Part shown: in pieces, positions 55,735 through 63,411 of the stretch
How the letters are laid out: each line of letters begins with the position of its first letter
Position numbering within the stretch: position 1 is the first letter of the stretch
Source: Microbacterium sp. CGR2
Lineage (GTDB): Bacteria; Actinomycetota; Actinomycetes; Actinomycetales; Microbacteriaceae
DNA length: 64,000 nucleotides
Assembly: GCF_003626735.1 (NCBI RefSeq)
Contig: NZ_RBHX01000001.1
Coordinates: 1,054,001 to 1,118,000, forward strand
Reading direction: 5' to 3'
Position numbers and translations under genes: made by a program
The notes under the pieces: model-generated
The model's input: only the letters and a program-made list of their open reading frames with translations
Told to the model about the DNA's origin: nothing
Database searches by the model: none

Positions 55735-56631
55735 ATGACCGAATCGCTCCCCGGCGCACACATGCGCGAAGAACTCAACTCGCAGCCCCAGAGCTGGGCG
55801 ACAGCAGCAGACCTGAAGGCAGAGCAGGCGCTGCTGCCCCAGCCCGGCGCCCGTGTCGCCGTCGTCGGCTGCGGCACGTCGTGGTTCATGGCGCAGTCCT
55901 ACGCCGCGCTGCGTGAGAGCACCGGCCACGGTGAGACCGACGCGTTCGCGGCATCCGAAGCCTTCATCGACCGCGGCTACGACGCTGTCGTCGCTCTCAC
56001 CCGTTCGGGGACGACCACCGAAGTGCTCGAACTCGTCGAGCGGATCAAGGGGCGCATCCCGACGATCGGCGTGATCGGTGACGCGACCTCTCCGCTGGTC
56101 TCGCTCGTCGACGAGGCTGTGCTGCTGCCGTTCGCCGACGAGCAGTCCGTCGTCCAGACGCGCTTCGCCACGACGGCGCTCGCCCTTTTCCGCGCCTCAC
56201 TCGGCGAAGATCTCTCCGCGGCGATCGCAGACGCTGCCGCGGTGCTCACCGAGCCCGGCGACGACGAACTGCGCGACGCGGAGCAGTACACCTTCCTCGG
56301 TCGCGGCTGGACCATCGGACTCGCTCACGAGGCCGCCTTGAAGCTGCGCGAATCGTCGCAGTCGTGGACCGAGTCGTACCCGTCGATGGACTACCGACAC
56401 GGTCCGATCGCGATCGGGGCGCCCGGCCGAGTGACCTGGCAGTTCGGGGCAGCGCCGGAAGGCCTCGCCGCACAGGTCCAAGCCACCGGGGCCCGGTTCG
56501 AGCAGCGAACGATCGATCCGATGGCCGACCTCGTGCGCCTGCATCGTCTCGCTCTCGATCGTGCCGTAGCCCGCGGCCTCGATCCCGATCAGCCCCGCAA
56601 CCTGACACGATCCGTCATTCTGGACGCGTGA
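55735..56631 (+). CDS. SIS domain protein, probable amino-sugar-6-phosphate deaminase/isomerase
   Basis: 298 residues with two SIS domains: GARVAVVGCGTSWFMAQSYA (about 40-60), ALTRSGTTTEVLELVERIKG, and the second copy with FLGRGWTIGLAHEAALKLRE and SYPSMDYRHGPIAI. The pattern matches AgaS/GlmS-isomerase and FrlB-type enzymes. With the kinases and aldolase behind it, deamination of galactosamine-6-phosphate to tagatose-6-phosphate is the best reading. ATG 55735 has AGGAAGG ahead; earlier starts lack this. Confidence 0.85.
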   Translation: MTESLPGAHMREELNSQPQSWATAADLKAEQALLPQPGARVAVVGCGTSWFMAQSYAALRESTGHGETDAFAASEAFIDRGYDAVVALTRSGTTTEVLELVERIKGRIPTIGVIGDATSPLVSLVDEAVLLPFADEQSVVQTRFATTALALFRASLGEDLSAAIADAAAVLTEPGDDELRDAEQYTFLGRGWTIGLAHEAALKLRESSQSWTESYPSMDYRHGPIAIGAPGRVTWQFGAAPEGLAAQVQATGARFEQRTIDPMADLVRLHRLALDRAVARGLDPDQPRNLTRSVILDA

Positions 56632-56653
56632 CGGCGACCACCGAGCGGAATCG

Positions 56654-57649
56654 ATGATGACCGGACCTGAGGGCGCTGCATCCGTGCCCGACATCGCACG
56701 TGACGCTGCAGGCGACGCGCTCGCCGCTGTGCGACCGCTCGGTGCCGGCGCGCCCGTGCTGGCGTTCGACGTGGGCGGCACCGATATCAAGTCCGCCCTC
56801 TTCGACGCGGACGGCCGCGCTCTGGGTCTGCGCCGGACGCCCACGCCGACCGCCGACGGCGACCGCACCGAAGTGCTCCTCGACCGTCTCGAGATCCTCG
56901 CCGCAGAACTCCGTGCGGCGCATCCCGACGTGGTGCCGGGCGCGGCGGGACTGGTCGTTCCCGGGATCGTCGACGCGGATGCCGGGCTCGGGGTGTTTGC
57001 GAGCAACCTGGGCTGGCACGACTCCCCGCTGCGCGATCTCGCCAGTGCCCGACTCGGCCTCCCGGTGGCGTTCGACCACGACGTGCGCGCGGCGAGCTGG
57101 GCCGAACGCCGGCTCGGCGGCGCCCGCGACTACGCCGACGCCGTCGTGCTGGTGATCGGAACGGGCATCGCCGGAGCGCTCCTCGTCGGCGGCGTGCCCT
57201 ACACCGCCGGAGGATACGCCGGCGAGATCGGACATTCCCCGATCGCCGACGGCCCCCAGTGTGCGTGTGGCGCGCGCGGGTGCCTCGAGGTGGTCGCCTC
57301 AGCCGGTGCGATCGCCCGACGCTATGCCGACGCGACGGGCGTGGTGCCCGACGGCGCGAAAGACGTCATCGCGCGGGCGGTTGCCGGTGACCCGGTCGCC
57401 GGCGAGATCTGGGACTCCGCTCTCGACGCCCTGACTCTGTCGCTCGCCCAGCTCACCGCCGTCGTCGCCCCCGAGGCCGTGGTGATCGGCGGTGGACTCT
57501 CGCGCGCGGGCGGTGCGCTGTTCGACGAGTTGCGCACTCGGCTCGCCGCACGGCTCAGCTTCCACCGCCTGCCTGTGCTGGTCCCCGCAGAACTCTCCGG
57601 CAACGCCGGCCTGCTCGGCGCTGCGCTCCGCGCACGGGAGGTCGCGTGA
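56654..57649 (+). CDS. ROK family sugar kinase
   Basis: 331 residues. The first 25 are a nonconserved lead, then phosphate loop LAFDVGGTDIKSALFDADGR, catalytic-Asp region FDHDVRAASWAERRLG and the zinc motif CACGARGCLE. Unlike the ROK regulator at 46042 it lacks a DNA-binding domain, so it is an enzyme phosphorylating a sugar at O6, here presumably the imported amino sugar. Two ATGs (56654, 56657) are possible starts. Its stop overlaps the next GTG. Confidence 0.9.
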   Translation: MMTGPEGAASVPDIARDAAGDALAAVRPLGAGAPVLAFDVGGTDIKSALFDADGRALGLRRTPTPTADGDRTEVLLDRLEILAAELRAAHPDVVPGAAGLVVPGIVDADAGLGVFASNLGWHDSPLRDLASARLGLPVAFDHDVRAASWAERRLGGARDYADAVVLVIGTGIAGALLVGGVPYTAGGYAGEIGHSPIADGPQCACGARGCLEVVASAGAIARRYADATGVVPDGAKDVIARAVAGDPVAGEIWDSALDALTLSLAQLTAVVAPEAVVIGGGLSRAGGALFDELRTRLAARLSFHRLPVLVPAELSGNAGLLGAALRAREVA

Positions 57650-58602
57650 TCCTCACCGTCACCCTCAACCCTGCGCTCGATCTCACCTGGCACGTTGATC
57701 GCCTGGTCGAGGGCGGCACTCACCGAGCGGATGCCGGAGCTGCGCGCGCCGGCGGCAAAGGCCTGAACGTGGCGCGCGTCGCGCACGCCGAGCGCGCGGA
57801 AGTGCTCGCGATCACCACGGCGGGCGGTCGTGTGGGCGACGAGTTCGCCGAGGAGCTGGGAGCGAGCGGTGTGCCCCATGCGCTGATCCCCGTTGTCGCC
57901 GAGACCCGCCGCAGCATCGCGATCGTCGACGAGGCCCGTGGCGACACGACGATCGTCAACGAGCGGGGGGCGAACCCGGACGACGCCGAGTGGGCCGCCC
58001 TGTTTGCCGAGGTCGTCGATCGCCTGCCGACCGCCGGCGTGCTCGTCATCTCCGGCAGCGTCCCCCCGGGCGCGCCCGACGCGCTGCTGCCCATGCTGAT
58101 CGCGGTGGGCAGGGATGCCGACATCCCCGTGCTCGTCGACACCTCTGGTCCGGCGCTGCTGCGCGCCGCGGATGCCGGAGCAGCGGTCCTCAAGCCGAAC
58201 GCGGCCGAACTCGCCGACGCCACCGGTATCGCCGACCCTGTCGAGGGAGCGCGGTCGCTGATCGGCCGCGGGGCCGAACTCGTGCTGCTGTCGCTCGGAG
58301 CGGACGGCATGCTCGCCGTGACGGCATCCGCCCTGGTCCATGCTCGCCTCGCCGAGCCGCTCGCCGGCAATCCGACCGGTGCGGGTGATGCCGCCGTGGC
58401 TGCGTGCGCGGTGCAGTACGCCGCGGGGGTGCGCGACCCTGAGCAGATCCTCCGGCGGGCCACCGCATGGTCGGCCGCTGCCGTCCTGATGCCCCTGGCC
58501 GGCGACATCTCGCCGCGGTGGACCGAGCTCGAACAGAACCTCCTCGTCTCTCATCCTGATCCTGCGTCGTACGGATCAGCGTCTCGGAAGGATCCTTCGT
58601 GA
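57646..58602 (+). CDS. PfkB family hexose kinase (tagatose-6-phosphate / fructose-1-phosphate kinase type)
   Basis: 318 residues. TVTLNPALDLTWHVDRLVEG and GGKGLNVARVAHAERAEVLA are the family start, and GNPTGAGDAAVAACAVQYAA holds the catalytic Asp with the anion hole (GAGD). This LacC/FruK-like group phosphorylates sugar phosphates; before a class II aldolase, tagatose-6-phosphate kinase is the likely role. GTG 57646 overlaps the ROK stop as GTGA. Confidence 0.9.
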   Translation: MILTVTLNPALDLTWHVDRLVEGGTHRADAGAARAGGKGLNVARVAHAERAEVLAITTAGGRVGDEFAEELGASGVPHALIPVVAETRRSIAIVDEARGDTTIVNERGANPDDAEWAALFAEVVDRLPTAGVLVISGSVPPGAPDALLPMLIAVGRDADIPVLVDTSGPALLRAADAGAAVLKPNAAELADATGIADPVEGARSLIGRGAELVLLSLGADGMLAVTASALVHARLAEPLAGNPTGAGDAAVAACAVQYAAGVRDPEQILRRATAWSAAAVLMPLAGDISPRWTELEQNLLVSHPDPASYGSASRKDPS

Positions 58603-59489
58603 CCCTCGTCTCCGCTCGTGACCTCGTCTCCGCCGCATCCGCCGCCGGAACGGGCATCGGCGCATTCAACGTGATCCACCTCGAGACCGCCGAGGCGCTC
58701 GTGCGGGCGTCGGCGCTCGCGCAGTTGCCGGTGATCATGCAGATCTCTCAGAACTGCGCGGACTATCACGGCGCTCTGGAGCCGATCGCCCTGGCGACCC
58801 TGGCCGTGGCGCGGAGGGCTGCGACGCCGGTCGCGGTGCACCTCGACCACGCCGAGCGACCGGAACTGGTCGACGAGGCCATCGCCCTGGGGTTCGGCTC
58901 CGTCATGTTCGACGGCGGCGCCCTTCCCTACGACGAGAACGTGGCGATGACGGCGGCGGTCGCCGCTCGTGCGCACGCAGCCGGCGTGTACGTCGAGGGT
59001 GAGCTCGGCGAGGTCGGCGGAAAAGACGGCGCGCATGCGCCGGGCGTGCGGACCGACCCCGCGGAGGCGCGGGAGTTCGTGAGCGCGACGGGTGTCGACG
59101 CTCTCGCGGTGGCCGTCGGTTCCTCGCACGCGATGACGGACCGCTCGGCGTCTCTCGATCTCGACCTCATCACGAGACTGCACGAAGCCCTGACGGTGCC
59201 GCTCGTCCTGCACGGCTCGTCAGGCGTTCCGGACGCGGTGATCGCCGATGCCGTCCGTGCGGGGATGACGAAGATCAACGTCTCCACGCACCTGAACGGG
59301 TTCTTCACCCGCGCGATCCGCGAGAAGCTCGCCGCTGAGGAGTCTCTGGTCGATTCGCGGAAGTATCTTTCGCCGGCTCGCGAGGCGCTGGCTGACGAGG
59401 CGGCGCGGATGCTCCGTCTGTTCGCCCTCGCTAACGTCGATGCGGTGGCCGGTGCCGGGCCGGCGGCGACCGACGCGGTGTCGCGGTGA
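58599..59489 (+). CDS. class II fructose/tagatose-bisphosphate aldolase
   Basis: 296 residues, Zn-dependent (beta/alpha)8 enzyme. Zinc ligand region AVHLDHAERPE near 80, EGELGEVGGKDG near 130-140, zinc histidine and phosphate loop LVLHGSSGVPD near 205 and the NVSTHLN strand near 228. Cleaves ketose-1,6-bisphosphate to DHAP and glyceraldehyde-3-phosphate. GatY/KbaY-like in size. Overlaps PfkB by GTGA. Confidence 0.92.
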   Translation: MTLVSARDLVSAASAAGTGIGAFNVIHLETAEALVRASALAQLPVIMQISQNCADYHGALEPIALATLAVARRAATPVAVHLDHAERPELVDEAIALGFGSVMFDGGALPYDENVAMTAAVAARAHAAGVYVEGELGEVGGKDGAHAPGVRTDPAEAREFVSATGVDALAVAVGSSHAMTDRSASLDLDLITRLHEALTVPLVLHGSSGVPDAVIADAVRAGMTKINVSTHLNGFFTRAIREKLAAEESLVDSRKYLSPAREALADEAARMLRLFALANVDAVAGAGPAATDAVSR

Positions 59490-60262
59490 AGCGCGCGGCG
59501 CGGCTGAACGCGATCCTCGACTTCCTCGCTGCGACCGGCGAGGTCACGGTCGATCAACTCGTCGAGCAGTTCGGCGCCTCCGCAGCGACCACCCGCCGCG
59601 ACCTCGACACCCTCGCCGAGCAGCGGCTGCTCACACGCACACACGGCGGGGCGGTGGCACAGACCGTCGCGTACGAACTGCCCATCCGCTACAAGAGCCA
59701 CCTGAGAACCCACGAGAAGGCGAGCATCGCCCAGGTCGCCGCCTCGCTCGTCGAGCCGGGCATGGTGGTCGGGCTGTCGGGCGGAACGACGACGACCGCC
59801 ATCGCCGCCGCGCTCGCCGCGCGCGACGATCTGGCCGCACACATCGGGATCACGGTCGTGACGAACGCGGTGAACATCGCGGCGCAGCTCGCCACCCGCC
59901 CCGACATCAAGGTCGTCGTCACCGGAGGTGTCATCCATTCGCGCAGTTACGAACTGGTCGGACCGTTCGTCGAACAGCTGCTGAGGGGCGTGCGTCTGGA
60001 CATCTCCTTCATCGGCGTGAACGGGATGGATGCTGCGGCCGGCGCCACCACCCAGGACGAGCGCGAAGCTGCGGTGAACCGGATGATGGCAGAGCGCGCC
60101 CGCCGTGCAGTGGTCGTCACCGACGGCAGCAAGCTCGGCGTCGTGGCCTTCGCATCCGTCGGTGGCGTAGAGCTCTTTCCGACCGTCATCACCGACGAGA
60201 AAGCGGATGCCGCCGCTGTCGCCGCGCTGCGCGAAGCCGGGCACGAGGTTGTTCTGGCCTGA
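59486..60262 (+). CDS. DeoR/GlpR family transcriptional regulator
   Basis: 258 residues. DeoR winged helix at 4-57 (RLNAILDFLAATGEVTVDQL, ASAATTRRDLDTLAEQRLLT), then the DeoR C-terminal sensor with VGLSGGTTTTAIAAAL and ALVVTDGSKLG-like RAVVVTDGSKLGVVAF that binds sugar phosphates. Last gene of the catabolic operon (GTGA overlap) and its probable regulator, acting at the divergent region upstream of the SIS gene. Confidence 0.93.
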   Translation: MKRAARLNAILDFLAATGEVTVDQLVEQFGASAATTRRDLDTLAEQRLLTRTHGGAVAQTVAYELPIRYKSHLRTHEKASIAQVAASLVEPGMVVGLSGGTTTTAIAAALAARDDLAAHIGITVVTNAVNIAAQLATRPDIKVVVTGGVIHSRSYELVGPFVEQLLRGVRLDISFIGVNGMDAAAGATTQDEREAAVNRMMAERARRAVVVTDGSKLGVVAFASVGGVELFPTVITDEKADAAAVAALREAGHEVVLA

Positions 60263-60285
60263 GACGGTCTCTGACGCTGACCGGT

Positions 60286-60384
60286 GTGCGAGGCCACAAA
60301 CGCATCCGGGACGGGCCTGCGGTCGAGTGCAAGGTCAGAAACGCATCGCGGAAGGCTCTTGGCGAAGCGTTTGTGACCCCGCAC
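60286..60384. repeat. three copies of a 23-bp motif, two direct and one inverted
   Basis: GTGCGAGGCCACAAACGCAT (60286), GTGCAAGGTCAGAAACGCAT (60327) and, inverted, GTGCGGGGTCACAAACGCTT (reverse complement of 60362-60384). The outer two can pair as a long hairpin with few mismatches. The array overlaps the 3' end of the sdpB remnant, which reads into it, and may act as terminator of the sugar operon. Confidence 0.7.
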
Positions 60385-61276
60385 CTTGCGCGGCAGCGTG
60401 TGTCTGGCGGAGCACTGCCTTCTGCGTGAACGCCGCGGCGGTCGCGCACGTTACGGCACCGACCATCGCCAGCGCGAAGCTGACGAGACCGAGAAGGACC
60501 GCGATCGCGAGATGGAGTGCGATGCAAGCCCAGAGCGCGTAGCGCTGCATCTTGGTCGAGCCGAGCAAAAGTATCGCGATGGCGGCTTCCAAGGCGATGG
60601 TGCCCCACGTAAGGGTGGCACTGATTGCGGGCACGCCGGTGAGGAAGCGAGCAAGCTCGCCGAGAGGCCCCACTGCACCGAAAAACTCCATACGGACGAC
60701 GTAGTACAGCGCCGTCCCGTCGCTCCATTGTTCGACGGGTAGCTTGGCGAGGGCGCTATTGATATACACGTAAGGCATCTGTATGCGCAAACCCCACAGT
60801 GCTGCCCAAGCGATCGCGTTAAGGACAGGAGAGGGGGTATGGGCTCGTCGCCTCCACGCGAACCATCGGCCGTCAGCTACGGAGACAATCGCAATCCAGA
60901 AAGTTGCGACTATGAGTATCGCCTCACCGCCCTCAGGCAGGTCGATGACCATCCCGATACTGAGGGCGATGTACCAATGCATCCAGCTGAGATAGCGGGG
61001 CGCGAGCCCCGCACCGATGGCGACGAGTAGAACCGCTAATACCCAGCGGACAGGCTCGGTCTCCGCCCAACAAAAGGCAGACTACCCACGCAACGGCTGA
61101 TCGCATTTAGCGAGGGGAGGCTCTGACCCCACCGGGACAAACATCGCGCTGGTATGGGTGGTCAGCAAGAGCGATAGTTGGGATAGCGCGAGCACCGCGC
61201 GCCCGACGGCGAACCATCGTGTGCGCGCATCTAAGCGCGCTACAGCGGCATCGATGCGCGCGATGACACCTCTCAT
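60335..61276 (-). pseudogene. sdpB: SdpB homologue interrupted by an in-frame amber codon
   Basis: HTTM-type polytopic membrane protein of the SdpAB toxin-maturation pair. The ATG at 61276 opens 64 residues with AVGRAVLALSQLSLLLTTHT and SEPPLAKCDQPLRG, then TAG at 61082-61084; translation through it continues without shift as SAFCWAETEPVRWVLAVLLV, then SWMHWYIALSIGM, INSALAKLPVEQWSDGTALY (the strongest SdpB block) and LTWGTIALEAAIAILLL. The ATG overlaps the sdpA stop (ATGA). In B. subtilis SdpB is needed with SdpA to turn SdpC into the active toxin. The last 20 residues come from repeat DNA. Confidence 0.85.
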
Positions 61277-61874
61277 GAGCAGCCGACTTGGAGATGTGCG
61301 ACACGGGACTCTTGACGCCAGCCGACGTAGTCGTCGCGGAACTGCCAGGGGACGGGCCGGGTCTCGGCGAGCAGGATGGATCCGCAAACCGTGGGATGAG
61401 GAGCAGGCGTATCGACGAACGTCGGAGACAACTTGGCAGCCTCCACGAGGCAATCCTCGCCCTCGAGTAGCTCGTCACAGTCGACCCAGTCAAGGATGCC
61501 TAGCCCCAGGCTCGCAAGCTCGGGTCCTTGCGCTCGCTGGCTTCGCCCGATCCGAAGAGGTTCTCGACCCGCGCGTTCGGGAACAGCATCGCGCTGGCGA
61601 TGGCCTCATCATCGACCACAGCGTAGACATGGAACTCTGGATCGTTTGGAGGCTTGGTGAAGAACGCCCACCCCTGTGGCATGAAGCCCCTGAAGACTAA
61701 CCTCAGCGCGGATCCATCGCGGAGCGAGAGTACGTTGCTCGGCATGCCAACAAAGATGGCGATGGCAAGCACTGCACCGACCGTCACTAGGCCGATCAAG
61801 CCAACTACTCCACTCAGGTGAGACTGCGTGAACACTCGCCGAGTCCGCAACGCAAACGAATCGACGTCAGCCAA
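61273..61874 (-). pseudogene. sdpA: SdpA homologue with a one-base frameshift
   Basis: SdpA family protein of the Sdp toxin system. The front frame starts at TTG 61874, just inside the sdpC end, with one membrane helix (GLIGLVTVGAVLAIAIFVGM) and the hallmark MPQGWAFFTKPPNDPEFHVY. It stops at 61500. The back half continues in another frame from about 61528: GPELASLGLGILDWVDCDEL, CGSILLAETRPVPWQFR and the ending ESRVAHLQVGCS, an SdpA C-terminus with its conserved cysteines. Restoring one G at AAGGACCC (61522-61530) joins the frames. Overlaps sdpB by ATGA. Confidence 0.82.
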
Positions 61875-62330
61875 TGGCGCTGCTGATCTGATCGACGACG
61901 TTGTCCTGCTCGAGGGTGGAGAATCCGCCTTCCATCGAGGGAAGATAGACGGCGACGATCACCGTTACGGCAGCGCCGAGATGGAAGCCTGCGACCGCGG
62001 CGAAGACAACTGCCCATCCACCAGCAGCGACGGCGGTCACGGCCGCAAGCCAGGTTTCGGTGACCGCCCACGTGCTCCCCAGCGGTTGGACGCCTGGACC
62101 GCGCTGTTCCACCTCTGTCGCGGCATTCGCGTACAGATCCGACACGTACCGGTTGAACGTGTCGGCAAACAGGGCCAGGCCAGCATCGACACGGGCGGGG
62201 TCCCCTGTCTGAACGGCTTTCGTCACCTTTGTGGAAGTCTCTGGCTCTCAGCGACCGCCGGGGCGACGGATGCCAGGGCCAAAGCGAATGCCCCCGTCAT
62301 CGCAACTACTGCATGCTTAATCCGCTTCAT
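61867..62330 (-). pseudogene. sdpC: SdpC-type antimicrobial peptide precursor, frameshifted after the signal peptide
   Basis: ATG at 62330 (inside the end of sdpI) gives a signal peptide MKRIKHAVVAMTGAFALALA ending SVAPAVA, followed within ten codons by a stop. The rest reads in another frame from about 62250: TKVTKAVQTGDPARVDAGLA, ADTFNRYVSDLYANA, then a long hydrophobic hairpin (TETWLAAVTAVAAGGWAVVF, GAAVTVIVAVYLPSM) as in the SdpC toxin region, ending DQISSAIG. One missing base near 62246-62252 explains it. There is no cysteine pair as in B. subtilis SDP. Followed by sdpA with an eight-base overlap. Confidence 0.72.
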
Positions 62331-62730
62331 TGGTTACGTCTCTCTGTTTGTGATTGTCGTGGCCGGTACCAGTTGCCCTCGCAGCCCGGTTGGCAACGAT
62401 GCCGCTGATTATTAGGCAGGCAAGGACGGAGGCGAAGCCTCCCAAGGTGATGACGATGACAGCGGGATTGGAAGCTTCCGCACCCATGAAACCGAGGGAC
62501 GCCAATGCCAAGCCGAAAACGGTCGCCGCGATTGCCGAAGACCACACCCACGGGACTGGAGCTATATGCCCGCGAGACCACGCCTCATCGGAGGCGAGCG
62601 TCGCGCGGGTACGAATACCCAAGGCGCGATTGCGGTCGAAGGACTCGTTCTTCATCGCACGACTCATGGAACCGAAGATAACCGCCGTGAGAAAAAATCC
62701 TGCTGCGATAACGAAAAGGGTGTCTGTCAC
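62317..62730 (-). CDS. sdpI: SdpI family immunity protein
   Basis: 137 residues, intact. Helix at 4-24, then the SdpI signature NRALGIRTRATLASDEAWSR with GHIAPVPW, then two further helices (SSAIAATVFGLALASLGF; PAVIVITLGGFASVLACLII). In B. subtilis SdpI protects the producer against SDP and signals to SdpR; no SdpR-type regulator is seen here. GTG start 62730 with AAGGGCTGAAGG upstream. Its stop lies 14 bases inside sdpC, so the order is sdpI-sdpC-sdpA-sdpB. Confidence 0.85.
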   Translation of the reverse strand: MTDTLFVIAAGFFLTAVIFGSMSRAMKNESFDRNRALGIRTRATLASDEAWSRGHIAPVPWVWSSAIAATVFGLALASLGFMGAEASNPAVIVITLGGFASVLACLIISGIVANRAARATGTGHDNHKQRDVTNEAD

Positions 62731-63411
62731 CCTTCAGCCCTTGCGTACTTCATCACTCAGGCGCCGTCGAGGAGCGACATGGGAACCATCGATCTCTGAT
62801 GTGATCGCGCCTTCGAGCGCTTGCAGCACTCGCGATAAGCCCTAAGGGCTCTCGAAACGATTTTCATGACACGTGATGACACTGCACACAACCCCCTGAA
62901 CTGCCTAGTACGTAAGGGTTCCACGGATCCTCACCCAGGTCCAGAAAGTGCACCTTCTATTCGTGGAGCGTTGCTCCGCGAGCGTGGTTTAGGCGCTGCT
63001 CTCTTTTGATTAGGGTCAGGGTCAGCGCGGTGGGAAACTATCACGTGCTCACGCCAATATGGCAATATAACGCGCGATATCCGCCGCCCCGCAGGCGCTC
63101 CGAGATTTGAGCCGGGACGGCCACGCGGCTTGAACACCAATTTGTGGGCTGTCCTTCACGGGTGCGACGGAGCCCCCCTAGGGCCCCGGCGTCCCCAGAT
63201 CGCCGAGGCCCTGCGAGAGTGCCGCGGCCTCCCAGCCGCAGCACCCTCGGAGCAGATGGTGTCCGTGTCGTATCCGTGCTCCCCAGCGGACGGATTCCCC
63301 AGAACGACTGCGCCTCCCTCGCACCTCACGCCTTCGAGGCCCTTCGCATGACACCTTCCGAAGAACAGGAGGGGGAAGCATCCGTTCTGATACATCGAAG
63401 GGAAAAACGGC
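62731..63411. other. gene-poor stretch between sdpI and the CHAT gene
   Basis: About 680 bases, visibly lower in GC than the surroundings around 62850-63100. Several short frames exist on both strands but none has coding character, a ribosome binding site or a recognisable domain. It must hold the sdp promoter. No tRNA-like fold was found. Confidence 0.5.

Noticed and set aside
62731..63411. tRNA gene or small ORFs in the gene-poor stretch
   Set aside because: No cloverleaf with a GGTTCRA loop and acceptor pairing was found, and the short frames have no start signals.
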